In this document: positions 1 through 4,492 of the stretch, piece after piece
Layout of the letters: every line of letters starts with the position of its first letter
How positions within the stretch are numbered: the first letter of the stretch is position 1
DNA from: Bauldia sp.
GTDB taxonomy: Bacteria; Pseudomonadota; Alphaproteobacteria; Rhizobiales; Kaistiaceae
DNA: 7,408 nt
Reading direction: 5' to 3'
Assembly (NCBI GenBank): GCA_020442095.1
Contig: JAGRKY010000239.1
Coordinates: 1-7,408 of the forward strand
Notes under the pieces: model-generated
The model's input: the letters and a program-made list of their open reading frames with translations, nothing else
Databases searched by the model: none
What the model was told of the DNA's origin: nothing
Translations under genes and position numbers: made by a program

Positions 1-499
1 CGAAGCGCACCGTCCGCCCGCCGACAGCGTATTCATAAGCCGCCGGCCAACCGTCCGGCCCGGGCACCACCTTCATCCGGTCGGGGCGAAGCGCATGGAG
101 CTCGCGCGGCTCGCCGTCGTCGCCCGCGTCGTCCGGCAGCGTCACCGCCTCGATATAGGCGTTGCCGGAGACGAGCAGGTGGCCGAACAGCGTCTCGCGG
201 AAGTCGCGGCCCGCCTGGCGGCGGTTTGGCCGGGCGAGCAGCGCAAGCAGCGGATGCGCGTCGATCTCCGCCGCCCCTTCATAGAGCAGCCACGGTACCG
301 AGGCAGCCGCCTCGGCGATCAGCCGCACGCAGCGATAGACGATAGCATTCTTGGCATAGCCCTCGCGGGCGAGCGCCGCATAGTCGCGCGGCGTCCAGGC
401 CGGCGCCCCATGGGTCTGCAGCGCGATCAGCGCCGCGGTGGCCGAGGCCTTGGCCTCGGCGGGCTCGCTCGCCCGCCGGCTGAAGAAGGGGAGTCGCAT
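1..499 (-). CDS. HK97-family phage/GTA portal protein, N-terminal part (truncated by window edge)
   Basis: This reading frame starts at the ATG complementary to 497-499 and stays open for 166 codons to the left edge of the window. Portal proteins form the dodecameric ring at one capsid vertex, through which DNA is packaged and to which the tail attaches. The translation begins MRLPFFSRRA, followed by an Ala-rich segment and then a typical portal N-terminal region: WTPRDYAALAREGY, NAIVYRCVRLIAEAAASVPW, HPLLALLARPN, GHLLVSGNAYIEAV and LRPDRMKVVPG. The order (conserved early helix, xLLxxPN, then SGNAYxE and LxPxRM) is that of HK97-type portals and is close to the GTA portal of alphaproteobacteria as I remember it. 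GGAGAG lies 8 nt before the start. The gene would be followed leftward, outside the window, by protease and capsid genes. No terminase large subunit gene precedes it, although one usually does. The portal family is well supported; whether it is GTA or prophage is inference. Confidence 0.88.
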   Translation of the reverse strand, partial: MRLPFFSRRASEPAEAKASATAALIALQTHGAPAWTPRDYAALAREGYAKNAIVYRCVRLIAEAAASVPWLLYEGAAEIDAHPLLALLARPNRRQAGRDFRETLFGHLLVSGNAYIEAVTLPDDAGDDGEPRELHALRPDRMKVVPGPDGWPAAYEYAVGGRTVRF

Positions 500-576
500 G
501 AAACGCTCTCTCCGTTTGGTATGGACAGAATCTGACAGCGCCGCCGCTCGATGGCCGACAGTGCCCCCCTCCCCGC

Positions 577-603
577 TCATCCCCGCGCAAGCAGGGATCC
601 AGA
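577..603. repeat. REP-like palindromic element
   Basis: The segment around ATCCCCGC-gcaa-GCAGGGAT is an imperfect inverted repeat (one mismatch) with a 4-nt loop, flanked by CTC and CCAG. The pattern resembles the dispersed CCCGCG-AAG-CGGGA-TCCAG elements found in many copies in sphingomonad and other proteobacterial genomes. Only one copy is in this window, so its repetitive nature is inferred from memory of that class. It lies in the leader between the small-RNA terminator and the portal gene. Confidence 0.5.
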
Positions 604-650
604 CGGTGAAGACCGACAGATCAGCGAGCAGCGAGGCAGGCAGCGACGGC

Positions 651-682
651 AAAATAGAAACGGCCGGGTGTCACCCGACCGT
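651..682 (-). terminator. Intrinsic terminator of the putative small RNA
   Basis: Read on the minus strand, ACGGTCGGG and CCCGGCCGT pair as a 9-bp stem with one G-U wobble around the loop TGACA. The stem is followed directly by the U-rich tract TTCTATTTT (complement of 651-659). The layout is that of a Rho-independent terminator. It would stop transcription coming from the right, before the portal gene. Confidence 0.65.
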
Positions 683-758
683 CCGTCCCTGTCCTGATCC
701 TGTCTGGAAACCGCCGACCGGCTTTGCCGCAGCCCCTTGGCCGCAGCTCGTCGACGAT
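651..758 (-). ncRNA. Putative small non-coding RNA
   Basis: No convincing reading frame occupies this stretch, yet it is bounded by a promoter-like pair upstream (-35 TTGACA, 17 nt, TAGGGT) and a clear intrinsic terminator downstream. The predicted transcript is about 100-108 nt, starting near the complement of 758. It contains two near-identical 12-mers (complements of 722-733 and 736-747, one mismatch), a purine-rich segment with a duplicated GACAGG, and the terminator stem. I cannot assign it to a known RNA family; it is not a tRNA, and I see no hallmark of tmRNA, 6S or SRP RNA. It could instead be the leader of the portal transcript ending in an attenuator. Confidence 0.42.
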
Positions 759-764
759 AGCCGA

Positions 765-793
765 ACCCTACCGGTCGAGCGTCACGGTGTCAA
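765..793 (-). promoter_or_regulatory. Putative sigma-70 type promoter for the small RNA
   Basis: On the minus strand a perfect TTGACA (complement of 788-793) is followed after 17 nt by TAGGGT (complement of 765-770; three of six consensus bases, including the first two and last T). The AT-rich AATATAAT immediately upstream (complement of 796-803) sits where an UP element would be. Its appearance just ahead of a terminator-bounded non-coding segment strengthens the call. The weak -10 keeps confidence moderate. Confidence 0.42.
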
Positions 794-795
794 GG

Positions 796-803
796 ATTAT
801 ATT
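796..803. repeat. Target-site duplication, left copy
   Basis: ATTATATT directly abuts the left terminal inverted repeat and is repeated exactly at 3671-3678, abutting the right one. An AT-rich 8-bp duplication is what IS1595-family elements are known to make. Because the flanks read GG before and CC after at both copies, and the element itself starts with CC and ends with GG, the repeat can also be read as up to 12 bp (GGATTATATTCC). The 8-bp reading fits the family best. Confidence 0.88.
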
Positions 804-829
804 CCTAATTATCGGGTTGACACCACAAG
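804..829 (+). repeat. Left terminal inverted repeat of the IS1595-type element
   Basis: This 26-bp sequence begins CCTAATTATCGGG and ends CACCACAAG. It is the exact reverse complement of 3645-3670. It contains TTGACA (817-822) pointing into the element. Confidence 0.93.
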
Positions 830-847
830 ACACAATCCCTAGATAAT
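817..847 (+). promoter_or_regulatory. Putative transposase promoter using the TIR-borne -35
   Basis: TTGACA at 817-822 lies inside the left inverted repeat and points toward the transposase. Downstream are overlapping -10 candidates: TAGATA at 840-845 (17-nt spacer, weak match) and GATAAT at 842-847 (19-nt spacer, five of six consensus bases). The transposase ATG follows at 872, leaving a short leader that contains GAGGGA at 858-863. An IS promoter with its -35 in the terminal repeat is a common arrangement. Confidence 0.5.
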
Positions 848-871
848 GCTTACAGACGAGGGATCAGCGCT

Positions 872-1819
872 ATGGATGTCTTCTCCGCACCGCACTTCAC
901 AAACGACACGGCGGCCCGTGCATACCTTGAAGGTATCCTGTGGCCGGACGGCCCCGTTTGCCCTCACTGCGGCACAATCAATCATGCCTACAAGACGAAG
1001 CGGCCGGGCGTGTACCGCTGCGCCGAAAAGGAATGCCGCAAGGACTTCACCGTCACGATGCGCACCGTCATGGAACGCAGCAAAATCGCCTTGCACAAGT
1101 GGCTCCAGGCTTTCGCCCTGATGACCGCCTCAAAGAAGGGCATCAGCGCCCATCAGCTGCACCGCATGCTCGGCCTGAGCTACGAGGCGGCTTGGTTCAT
1201 GGCTCACCGTATCCGCGAAGCCATGCGTTCCGGCGGGCTGGCTCCGATGGGTGGCGGCGGCAAGATCGTTGAAGCCGACGAGACCTATTATGGTCGCGTC
1301 GACAAGGCCAACGTGCGCACCAAGACGACCAGCGGTCGCCCCTTCACCAAGTCGGGCAAGGCGGCGAACAAGCGTCCCATCGTGGCGCTGGTCGAGCGCG
1401 GCGGTTCCGTCCGTACCTTCCATGTTGCGGTTGCCGACAAGAAGGCGATCAACGCAATCATCAGCGAGAACATCGACCGCGAGAGCCGTCTGCACACCGA
1501 CGAGAGCAACCTCTACCGCGACGCTCACACCATGTTCATCAGCCATGAGCGGGTGAAGCATTCGGCCGGCGAATATGCCCGCCGTGAGGATGGCTATTCG
1601 GTCCACACCAACTCGGCGGAAGGCTACTTCGGCATCTTCAAGAAGGGCATGCGCGGCGTTTATCAGCACTGCGCAGAGAAGCACCTTCACCGGTATCTCG
1701 CGGAATTTGATTTCCGCTACAACAACCGCATTGCCCTCGGCATTCACGATGGGGAACGTGCGGCGCTGGCAGTCAAGGGTGCGGCTGGCAAGCGTCTCAC
1801 GTACCGTCAGCCTAACTAA
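872..1819 (+). CDS. IS1595-family (ISXO2-like) DDE transposase
   Basis: The 315-residue protein is full length for the family and catalyses cut-and-paste or related transposition at the 26-bp ends. An N-terminal zinc ribbon is visible (C30-x2-C33 ... C50-x4-C55), followed by the helical segment around residues 70-120 (SKIALHKWLQAF, KKGISAHQLHRMLGLSYEAA), which probably contributes to DNA binding. The ISXO2 catalytic domain contains D136 in VEADETYYG, D210 in LHTDESNLY and E250 in VHTNSAEGYF, followed by FKKGMRGVYQH and the FRYNNR signature. The C-terminus GKRLTYRQPN is typical. GAGGGA lies 8 nt before the start. No frameshift or stop is seen, so the gene looks functional. It is the first gene inside the left end, and its promoter probably uses the inverted repeat. 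Confidence 0.95.
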   Translation: MDVFSAPHFTNDTAARAYLEGILWPDGPVCPHCGTINHAYKTKRPGVYRCAEKECRKDFTVTMRTVMERSKIALHKWLQAFALMTASKKGISAHQLHRMLGLSYEAAWFMAHRIREAMRSGGLAPMGGGGKIVEADETYYGRVDKANVRTKTTSGRPFTKSGKAANKRPIVALVERGGSVRTFHVAVADKKAINAIISENIDRESRLHTDESNLYRDAHTMFISHERVKHSAGEYARREDGYSVHTNSAEGYFGIFKKGMRGVYQHCAEKHLHRYLAEFDFRYNNRIALGIHDGERAALAVKGAAGKRLTYRQPN

Positions 1820-1925
1820 GCCGGACTATTCCCACGCTGCAAAGCGGTTCGCTCGCTGGCGGAAAAGGAACAACAAACTCGCGAAGCCGCCGAAGCGGAA
1901 GGTCAAGCGGATTTGGGCCCGCTGA
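1749..1925 (+). CDS. Possible small basic protein overlapping the transposase end
   Basis: A second frame overlaps the 3' end of the transposase and continues about 34 codons beyond its stop. The part past the transposase stop reads KPDYSHAAKRFARWRKRNNK and then a Lys/Arg/Pro-rich tail ending KRIWAR. The strong basic character and the Trp-containing motif could indicate a small nucleic-acid-binding protein translated by coupling to the transposase. The start is uncertain: the ATG at 1749 has no clear ribosome-binding site, and GTG codons follow. It may simply be an open frame in GC-rich DNA. Confidence 0.25.
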   Translation: MGNVRRWQSRVRLASVSRTVSLTKPDYSHAAKRFARWRKRNNKLAKPPKRKVKRIWAR

Positions 1926-2134
1926 CGCCTTCACAATTCGGTGAACAGACCGGGAACATCGACTCCTTCTTTAGAATTGAGATAAACTGCCACCATGAAA
2001 GCGGAGAGGACCGATTCGCACTCGGCACCCTCTCCCAACGCCCGCGCCTCTGGTGAGCCATCGCGAGCGTCGATCTAATCCGATCTATGTCCGGGTTCCA
2101 TGGCTCGACCCCTTACAAGAAGGGCCGTTGCGCC
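1926..2134. other. Spacer between transposase and passenger genes
   Basis: I see no convincing gene here. A 27-codon frame from the ATG at 1995 (MKAERTDSHSAPSPNARASG and seven more residues) ends at 2078 and lacks a good ribosome-binding site. The stretch is somewhat less GC-rich than the transposase (for example CTTCTTTAGAATTGAGATAA near 1964-1985) and probably holds the promoter of the GIY-YIG gene, but no box pair is clear enough to call. Confidence 0.4.
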
Positions 2135-2626
2135 ATGTCTATCTACGACGAACCCGTGAATTACCTCGGTATGTTCCCGCCTAAGCCGAGCTATGCCGAT
2201 GCTTTGGCGGATGTCCTCGGGCCGCCGCCGCCGGTTAACCGCCTGATCCCTGGGGGCACAAGAATCGGCGTTCCTATTGCGCCGCCGGAGCCGCCGCTGA
2301 TCCTAGTGAACGCGACCGGCATCAGCGGCACGACATATAGCCTTCAGCTGCACCCCATCGGAACCGACTACCTCTGGCATCCCGGTGTCTACATCTTCTG
2401 CAAACTCGCCCCGAACGGCAATTGGGATGCGGTCTATGTCGGCGAAACCGCGGCGTTCGGACACCGGCTCAGCAGAGAGTTGTTCGCCCACCACAAGTGG
2501 CCGCGCATTCGAGCCGCCGGGGCCACTCACATAGCGACGTTGCACATCCCCGGCCCGCTTTGGAGCCGCGAGAGTATTGAAACGGATCTTCGGCATTCGC
2601 TTAACCCGCCGTGTAACGACCAGTAG
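2135..2626 (+). CDS. GIY-YIG nuclease-domain protein (passenger gene)
   Basis: The 163-residue protein has a Pro-rich N-terminal half (GPPPP near 29-33, APPEPP near 49-54) and a C-terminal GIY-YIG domain. The signature is G84-V85-Y86 in HPGVYIF, then Y101-V102-G103 in AVYVGET, with the catalytic-position R111 in FGHRLSRELF, a probable metal-binding Glu (E149, in RESIETDL) and a terminal Asn in NPPCN. GIY-YIG domains cut DNA in homing, repair, restriction and some transposable elements. The order and spacing of these residues indicate an intact catalytic site. The start at 2135 is preferred because AAGAAGGG (2117-2124) lies 10 nt upstream; an in-frame ATG at 2087 would add 16 residues. The gene ends just before a bidirectional terminator. 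Its target and its role in the element are unknown. Confidence 0.8.
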   Translation: MSIYDEPVNYLGMFPPKPSYADALADVLGPPPPVNRLIPGGTRIGVPIAPPEPPLILVNATGISGTTYSLQLHPIGTDYLWHPGVYIFCKLAPNGNWDAVYVGETAAFGHRLSRELFAHHKWPRIRAAGATHIATLHIPGPLWSRESIETDLRHSLNPPCNDQ

Positions 2627-2631
2627 CCCGC

Positions 2632-2663
2632 AAAAGCGTCGCTCAATCAGGGCGGCGCTTTTT
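2632..2663. terminator. Bidirectional intrinsic terminator between convergent passenger genes
   Basis: AAAAGCGTCG (2632-2641) pairs with CGGCGCTTTT (2653-2662), with one wobble, around an 11-nt loop. A T-run follows on the plus side (to 2663) and the stem's own A-run gives a U-run on the minus side. It sits 5 nt after the GIY-YIG stop and overlaps the end of the convergent small gene, so it can serve both. Confidence 0.72.
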
Positions 2664-2834
2664 CTCTACAGGGGCGCGCGATCTCGGCTTCGGTTGCGCT
2701 TTCCGCTTCTTCGGAGTCACACTCTTTTGGGGTAGCGGGCCGACTTCTCGCGCGCCACGAAGGGCGGCCTCTAAACGGCGCTGCGCTTCATCTGGAGTGA
2801 AGTCCGTCCCTTTCCGCTCACCGGAGGCAGGCAT
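2643..2834 (-). CDS. Small basic hypothetical protein (63 aa, antisense passenger gene)
   Basis: From the ATG complementary to 2832-2834 this frame encodes MPASGERKGTDFTPDEAQRR, a short amphipathic helix (LEAALRGARE) and a Lys/Arg/Pro-rich tail. The TPDEAxRRLEAALRGA pattern recalls small uncharacterised alphaproteobacterial proteins, but I cannot name a family. The frame fits exactly between the convergent terminator and the divergent start of the next gene, which supports it being real. No ribosome-binding site precedes this ATG, and in-frame ATGs at 2864 and 2912 would lengthen the protein inside the neighbouring gene. A regulatory or antitoxin-like partnership with the HEPN-motif protein is possible but only inferred from position. 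Confidence 0.5.
   Translation of the reverse strand: MPASGERKGTDFTPDEAQRRLEAALRGAREVGPLPQKSVTPKKRKAQPKPRSRAPVEKKRRPD
2823..2827 (+). promoter_or_regulatory. Ribosome-binding site deciding the start of the HEPN-motif gene
   Basis: GGAGG lies 5 nt before the ATG at 2833. It favours that start over the in-frame ATG at 2797, which would add 12 residues. Confidence 0.6.
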
Positions 2835-3495
2835 GGCAGACGACTCGATTGTGGTGCACTCCATCGAGATAGTGGAAACGCCACCAGAAGCAAGCGCCCG
2901 AAAGCCCCACACTCTTTACATCCCCGAGCATGAAGGAAAACAAGAACGGGACCGATATCTCGGCGCTTTCATGGACAGATGGAGCGAGATGGAACGACAA
3001 TTGCTATTGCTAATTCAATCGCTATTAAAGATTCCATACGCTACAGCTGAAGTAATATTTCATAGTTCTTTGAGCATTAAAACGCCGCTTGATATGATTA
3101 GAGGTTTAATAACCTTATCATACCCTCCCTTGATGGACGAATGGAAAATAATCGAAGGAAAATGCTTTAAATTATCAACAAACAGAAATCACTTAGTACA
3201 CGGATACTGGACGCGACACATTTTTATTAACGGCGACGACAATAACCAGCCTATAGTTGATCATGTCGACTGGGTGCGCGTTTATATGACTGGCGACCCC
3301 GACCTAAATGCTCGGGCAGTGCACAAAATGGGAGAGGCCAAGACGGGCCAACATCGATACGACCTAGGCCGCATTAAGCGCAAAATGATCCAAGTCGTTC
3401 AACAGCACAATGACCTCGTCAAGCTGCGCGAGAAGATTGGCGCAGCGCTGCCCGGAGAATCTCCTCCACCGACTCCCGCGCAAGAGTCTGGGTGA
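2833..3495 (+). CDS. HEPN-like (R-x4-H motif) hypothetical protein, passenger gene
   Basis: This is a 220-residue soluble protein with no signal peptide or membrane segment. Residues about 41-67 (RYLGAFMDRWSEMERQLLLL and on) form a long helix, 84-95 a second, and 104-124 a third ending in STNRNHLVHGYW. R118-N119-x3-H123 is the R-x4-6-H signature with the polar residue after Arg that is characteristic of HEPN domains. Many HEPN proteins are metal-independent RNases in toxin-antitoxin, abortive-infection and CRISPR systems, while others are inactive. The C-terminus is a basic helix (RIKRKMIQVVQQHNDLVKLR) followed by a Pro-rich tail. The middle of the gene (about 3000-3250) is clearly AT-richer than anything else in the window, suggesting foreign ancestry. 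The assignment rests on one motif and helical pattern only. Confidence 0.6.
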   Translation: MADDSIVVHSIEIVETPPEASARKPHTLYIPEHEGKQERDRYLGAFMDRWSEMERQLLLLIQSLLKIPYATAEVIFHSSLSIKTPLDMIRGLITLSYPPLMDEWKIIEGKCFKLSTNRNHLVHGYWTRHIFINGDDNNQPIVDHVDWVRVYMTGDPDLNARAVHKMGEAKTGQHRYDLGRIKRKMIQVVQQHNDLVKLREKIGAALPGESPPPTPAQESG

Positions 3496-3640
3496 AGCTC
3501 TCCGCGAAGCCGTTATCCAGCATCCAGTCCCACAGTGCGTCGCCTCCCGCCTCGATCATCTCGGGCGTGATCTCAACCTCATCCTTGTCGGGCGCGCCAG
3601 CCTCGGGCTTGTAGCCTTCGGCGGCTGGGATACTAGGCAT
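3419..3640 (-). CDS. Small acidic hypothetical protein (73 aa, antisense passenger gene)
   Basis: The frame starts four bases inside the right terminal repeat and encodes MPSIPAAEGYKPEAGAPDKD, then EVEITPEMIEAGGDALWDWM, and an Arg/Ala-rich helical end. The (I/V)TPEMIEAGxxAL pattern is one I associate with small uncharacterised proteins of alphaproteobacterial phages and mobile DNA, and it supports real coding. There is no good ribosome-binding site for the first ATG; the ATG at codon 28 (MIEAGG) is an alternative. The 3' end overlaps the tail of the HEPN-motif gene by 77 nt in opposite orientation. Function is unknown. Confidence 0.5.
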   Translation of the reverse strand: MPSIPAAEGYKPEAGAPDKDEVEITPEMIEAGGDALWDWMLDNGFAESFTQTLARESVEEILRAALRQSSRAA

Positions 3641-3657
3641 GGTGCTTGTGGTGTCAA
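3630..3657 (-). promoter_or_regulatory. Inward promoter candidate in the right terminal repeat
   Basis: TTGACA (complement of 3652-3657) inside the right repeat is followed after 16 nt by TAGTAT (complement of 3630-3635, four of six consensus bases). If used, transcription would start downstream of the ATG at 3640 and favour a shorter version of the small acidic gene. This -35 exists by necessity because the repeats are identical, so activity at this end is uncertain. Confidence 0.3.
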
Positions 3658-3670
3658 CCCGATAATTAGG
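3645..3670 (-). repeat. Right terminal inverted repeat of the IS1595-type element
   Basis: This 26-bp sequence (CTTGTGGTG ... CCCGATAATTAGG) is a perfect reverse complement of 804-829, with no mismatch. It is followed at once by the second ATTATATT copy. Confidence 0.93.
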
Positions 3671-3678
3671 ATTATATT
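3671..3678. repeat. Target-site duplication, right copy
   Basis: ATTATATT is identical to 796-803 and directly abuts the right inverted repeat. Confidence 0.88.
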
Positions 3679-3702
3679 CCTGTTACTGCACGAACGAGCA
3701 AA

Positions 3703-3757
3703 CCGCCCGTCTCGCTCACCGGCCCCGATTGACGGGGCCGGGAGCGGAGACGGGCGG
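3703..3757 (-). terminator. Long hairpin, probable terminator of the exported-protein gene
   Basis: Two 25-nt arms (3703-3727 and 3733-3757) surround the loop ATTGA. The outer 11 pairs and the inner 9 pairs are perfect and are separated by a small internal loop. It lies 33 nt beyond the stop of the minus-strand gene at 3791, and in that direction the stem is followed by TTTGC. The U-run is short, but stem strength and position fit an intrinsic terminator. Confidence 0.6.
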
Positions 3758-3790
3758 GACTTCTCGGGAATTACGGAAATTCGGTGCGGG

Positions 3791-4300
3791 TCAGGCCTCG
3801 ACGCCGGCGGCCTGGACCAGCAGGTAGCGCCAGTCGTCGCCGGTGATCACGGTCCGGCTCAGCGCGCAGCCGTCCATGCCGATCTCGACCACGTCGACGA
3901 AGCTGACGTCGCCCTCCGGCAGGACATGGGCGAGCACGCTCGAGACCTCGACCAGGTCGCTGCTGGTCTGGCGGCGCCAGGTGTCGGCGAAAGCCTGCTC
4001 GAGGCCGCCGGCGAGCATCACGGTCTCGCCGCCGAGTTCGTTGCGGTCGGCCTGGAGCTGCTGGATCACGTCCTCGTCGGTCATGCAGGCCGGTACGGCA
4101 CCGGACGCATCGGCGACGAACAGCGTGCCGGCGTCGACCGGGGCGGCCATCGCCATCTCCTCGAAGTCGGCGCCCTCGTCCAGCACCGCGTCGTCGACGG
4201 TGGCACCGGTGGGGATGCTGGCGAGCGCGACGGCGGCGGTCCCGGCGGTAAATGCCAGAGCGGCCGCGACGGTGAGTGCCTTGCCGAAATGCCTTGCCAT
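3791..4300 (-). CDS. Small acidic exported protein, unknown function
   Basis: The 169-residue product starts MARHFGKALTVAAALAFTAG and has a classic Sec signal peptide (basic start, Ala-rich core), with cleavage likely after ALA at about residue 27. The mature part is acidic (DDAVLDEGADFEE near 36-48) and has two cysteines, C72 in VPACMTDED and C145 in GMDGCALS, which could form a disulfide in the periplasm. I do not recognise a family. GGGGAGAGAG lies just before this ATG, which also begins the signal peptide; upstream in-frame ATGs to 4402 lack both. A hairpin (4328-4342) lies in the leader and a strong hairpin terminator follows the gene, so it probably forms its own transcription unit. Confidence 0.72.
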   Translation of the reverse strand: MARHFGKALTVAAALAFTAGTAAVALASIPTGATVDDAVLDEGADFEEMAMAAPVDAGTLFVADASGAVPACMTDEDVIQQLQADRNELGGETVMLAGGLEQAFADTWRRQTSSDLVEVSSVLAHVLPEGDVSFVDVVEIGMDGCALSRTVITGDDWRYLLVQAAGVEA

Positions 4301-4327
4301 GATCTCTCTCCCCTGCCTGCTGTCTTC

Positions 4328-4342
4328 CGGGGCGGTGCCCCG
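4328..4342. other. Leader hairpin upstream of the exported-protein gene
   Basis: CGGGGC and GCCCCG form a 6-bp perfect stem around GGT, about 28 nt upstream of the ATG at 4300. It could affect translation or mRNA stability; no known riboswitch is recognised. The surrounding 4301-4492 holds no convincing gene. Confidence 0.3.
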
Positions 4343-4492
4343 TCGGGGTGAACCTGGTCCGTCAATTCCCTGGCCGGACCGTGTGTTCCATGACGATTTC
4401 ATTAACGCCGACGCGGGCGCGGCGCTGTGACCTTCGCCACAATCGCTGCAAGGCGTTGCAATCGCTCAGGAAAAGACGTCGAGGCGAGCCGT

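Larger units (their letters stand above)
804..3670. mobile_element. IS1595-family element with passenger genes, complete
   Basis: The element is 2867 bp and bounded by perfect 26-bp inverted repeats (804-829 and 3645-3670) with an exact 8-bp target duplication outside them. It encodes an ISXO2/IS1595-type DDE transposase at its left end. IS1595 members with only a transposase are around 1 kb, so about 1.8 kb here is cargo: a GIY-YIG protein, a HEPN-motif protein and two small minus-strand genes. Passenger genes are known in some IS1595 subgroups (from memory, the ISNwi1 and ISNha5 groups). Perfect ends, intact duplication and an intact transposase suggest recent insertion and a potentially active element. 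I cannot name the exact IS. Confidence 0.9.

Noticed and set aside
95..535. Plus-strand frame opposite the portal gene
   Set aside because: Arg-rich shadow with no ribosome-binding site; the minus-strand portal translation is clearly the real one.
683..758. A tRNA or remnant tRNA as the insertion target
   Set aside because: No cloverleaf, T-loop GTTCRA-type box in the right place, or CCA-compatible acceptor stem is visible.
1130..1747. Minus-strand frame of 205 codons opposite the transposase
   Set aside because: Shadow of the transposase, whose zinc ribbon and DDE residues are intact on the plus strand.
3410..4351. Plus-strand open frame of 313 codons crossing the right end of the element
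   Set aside because: It runs through the right inverted repeat, the hairpin terminator and antisense to the signal-peptide gene; its translation has no recognisable domain.
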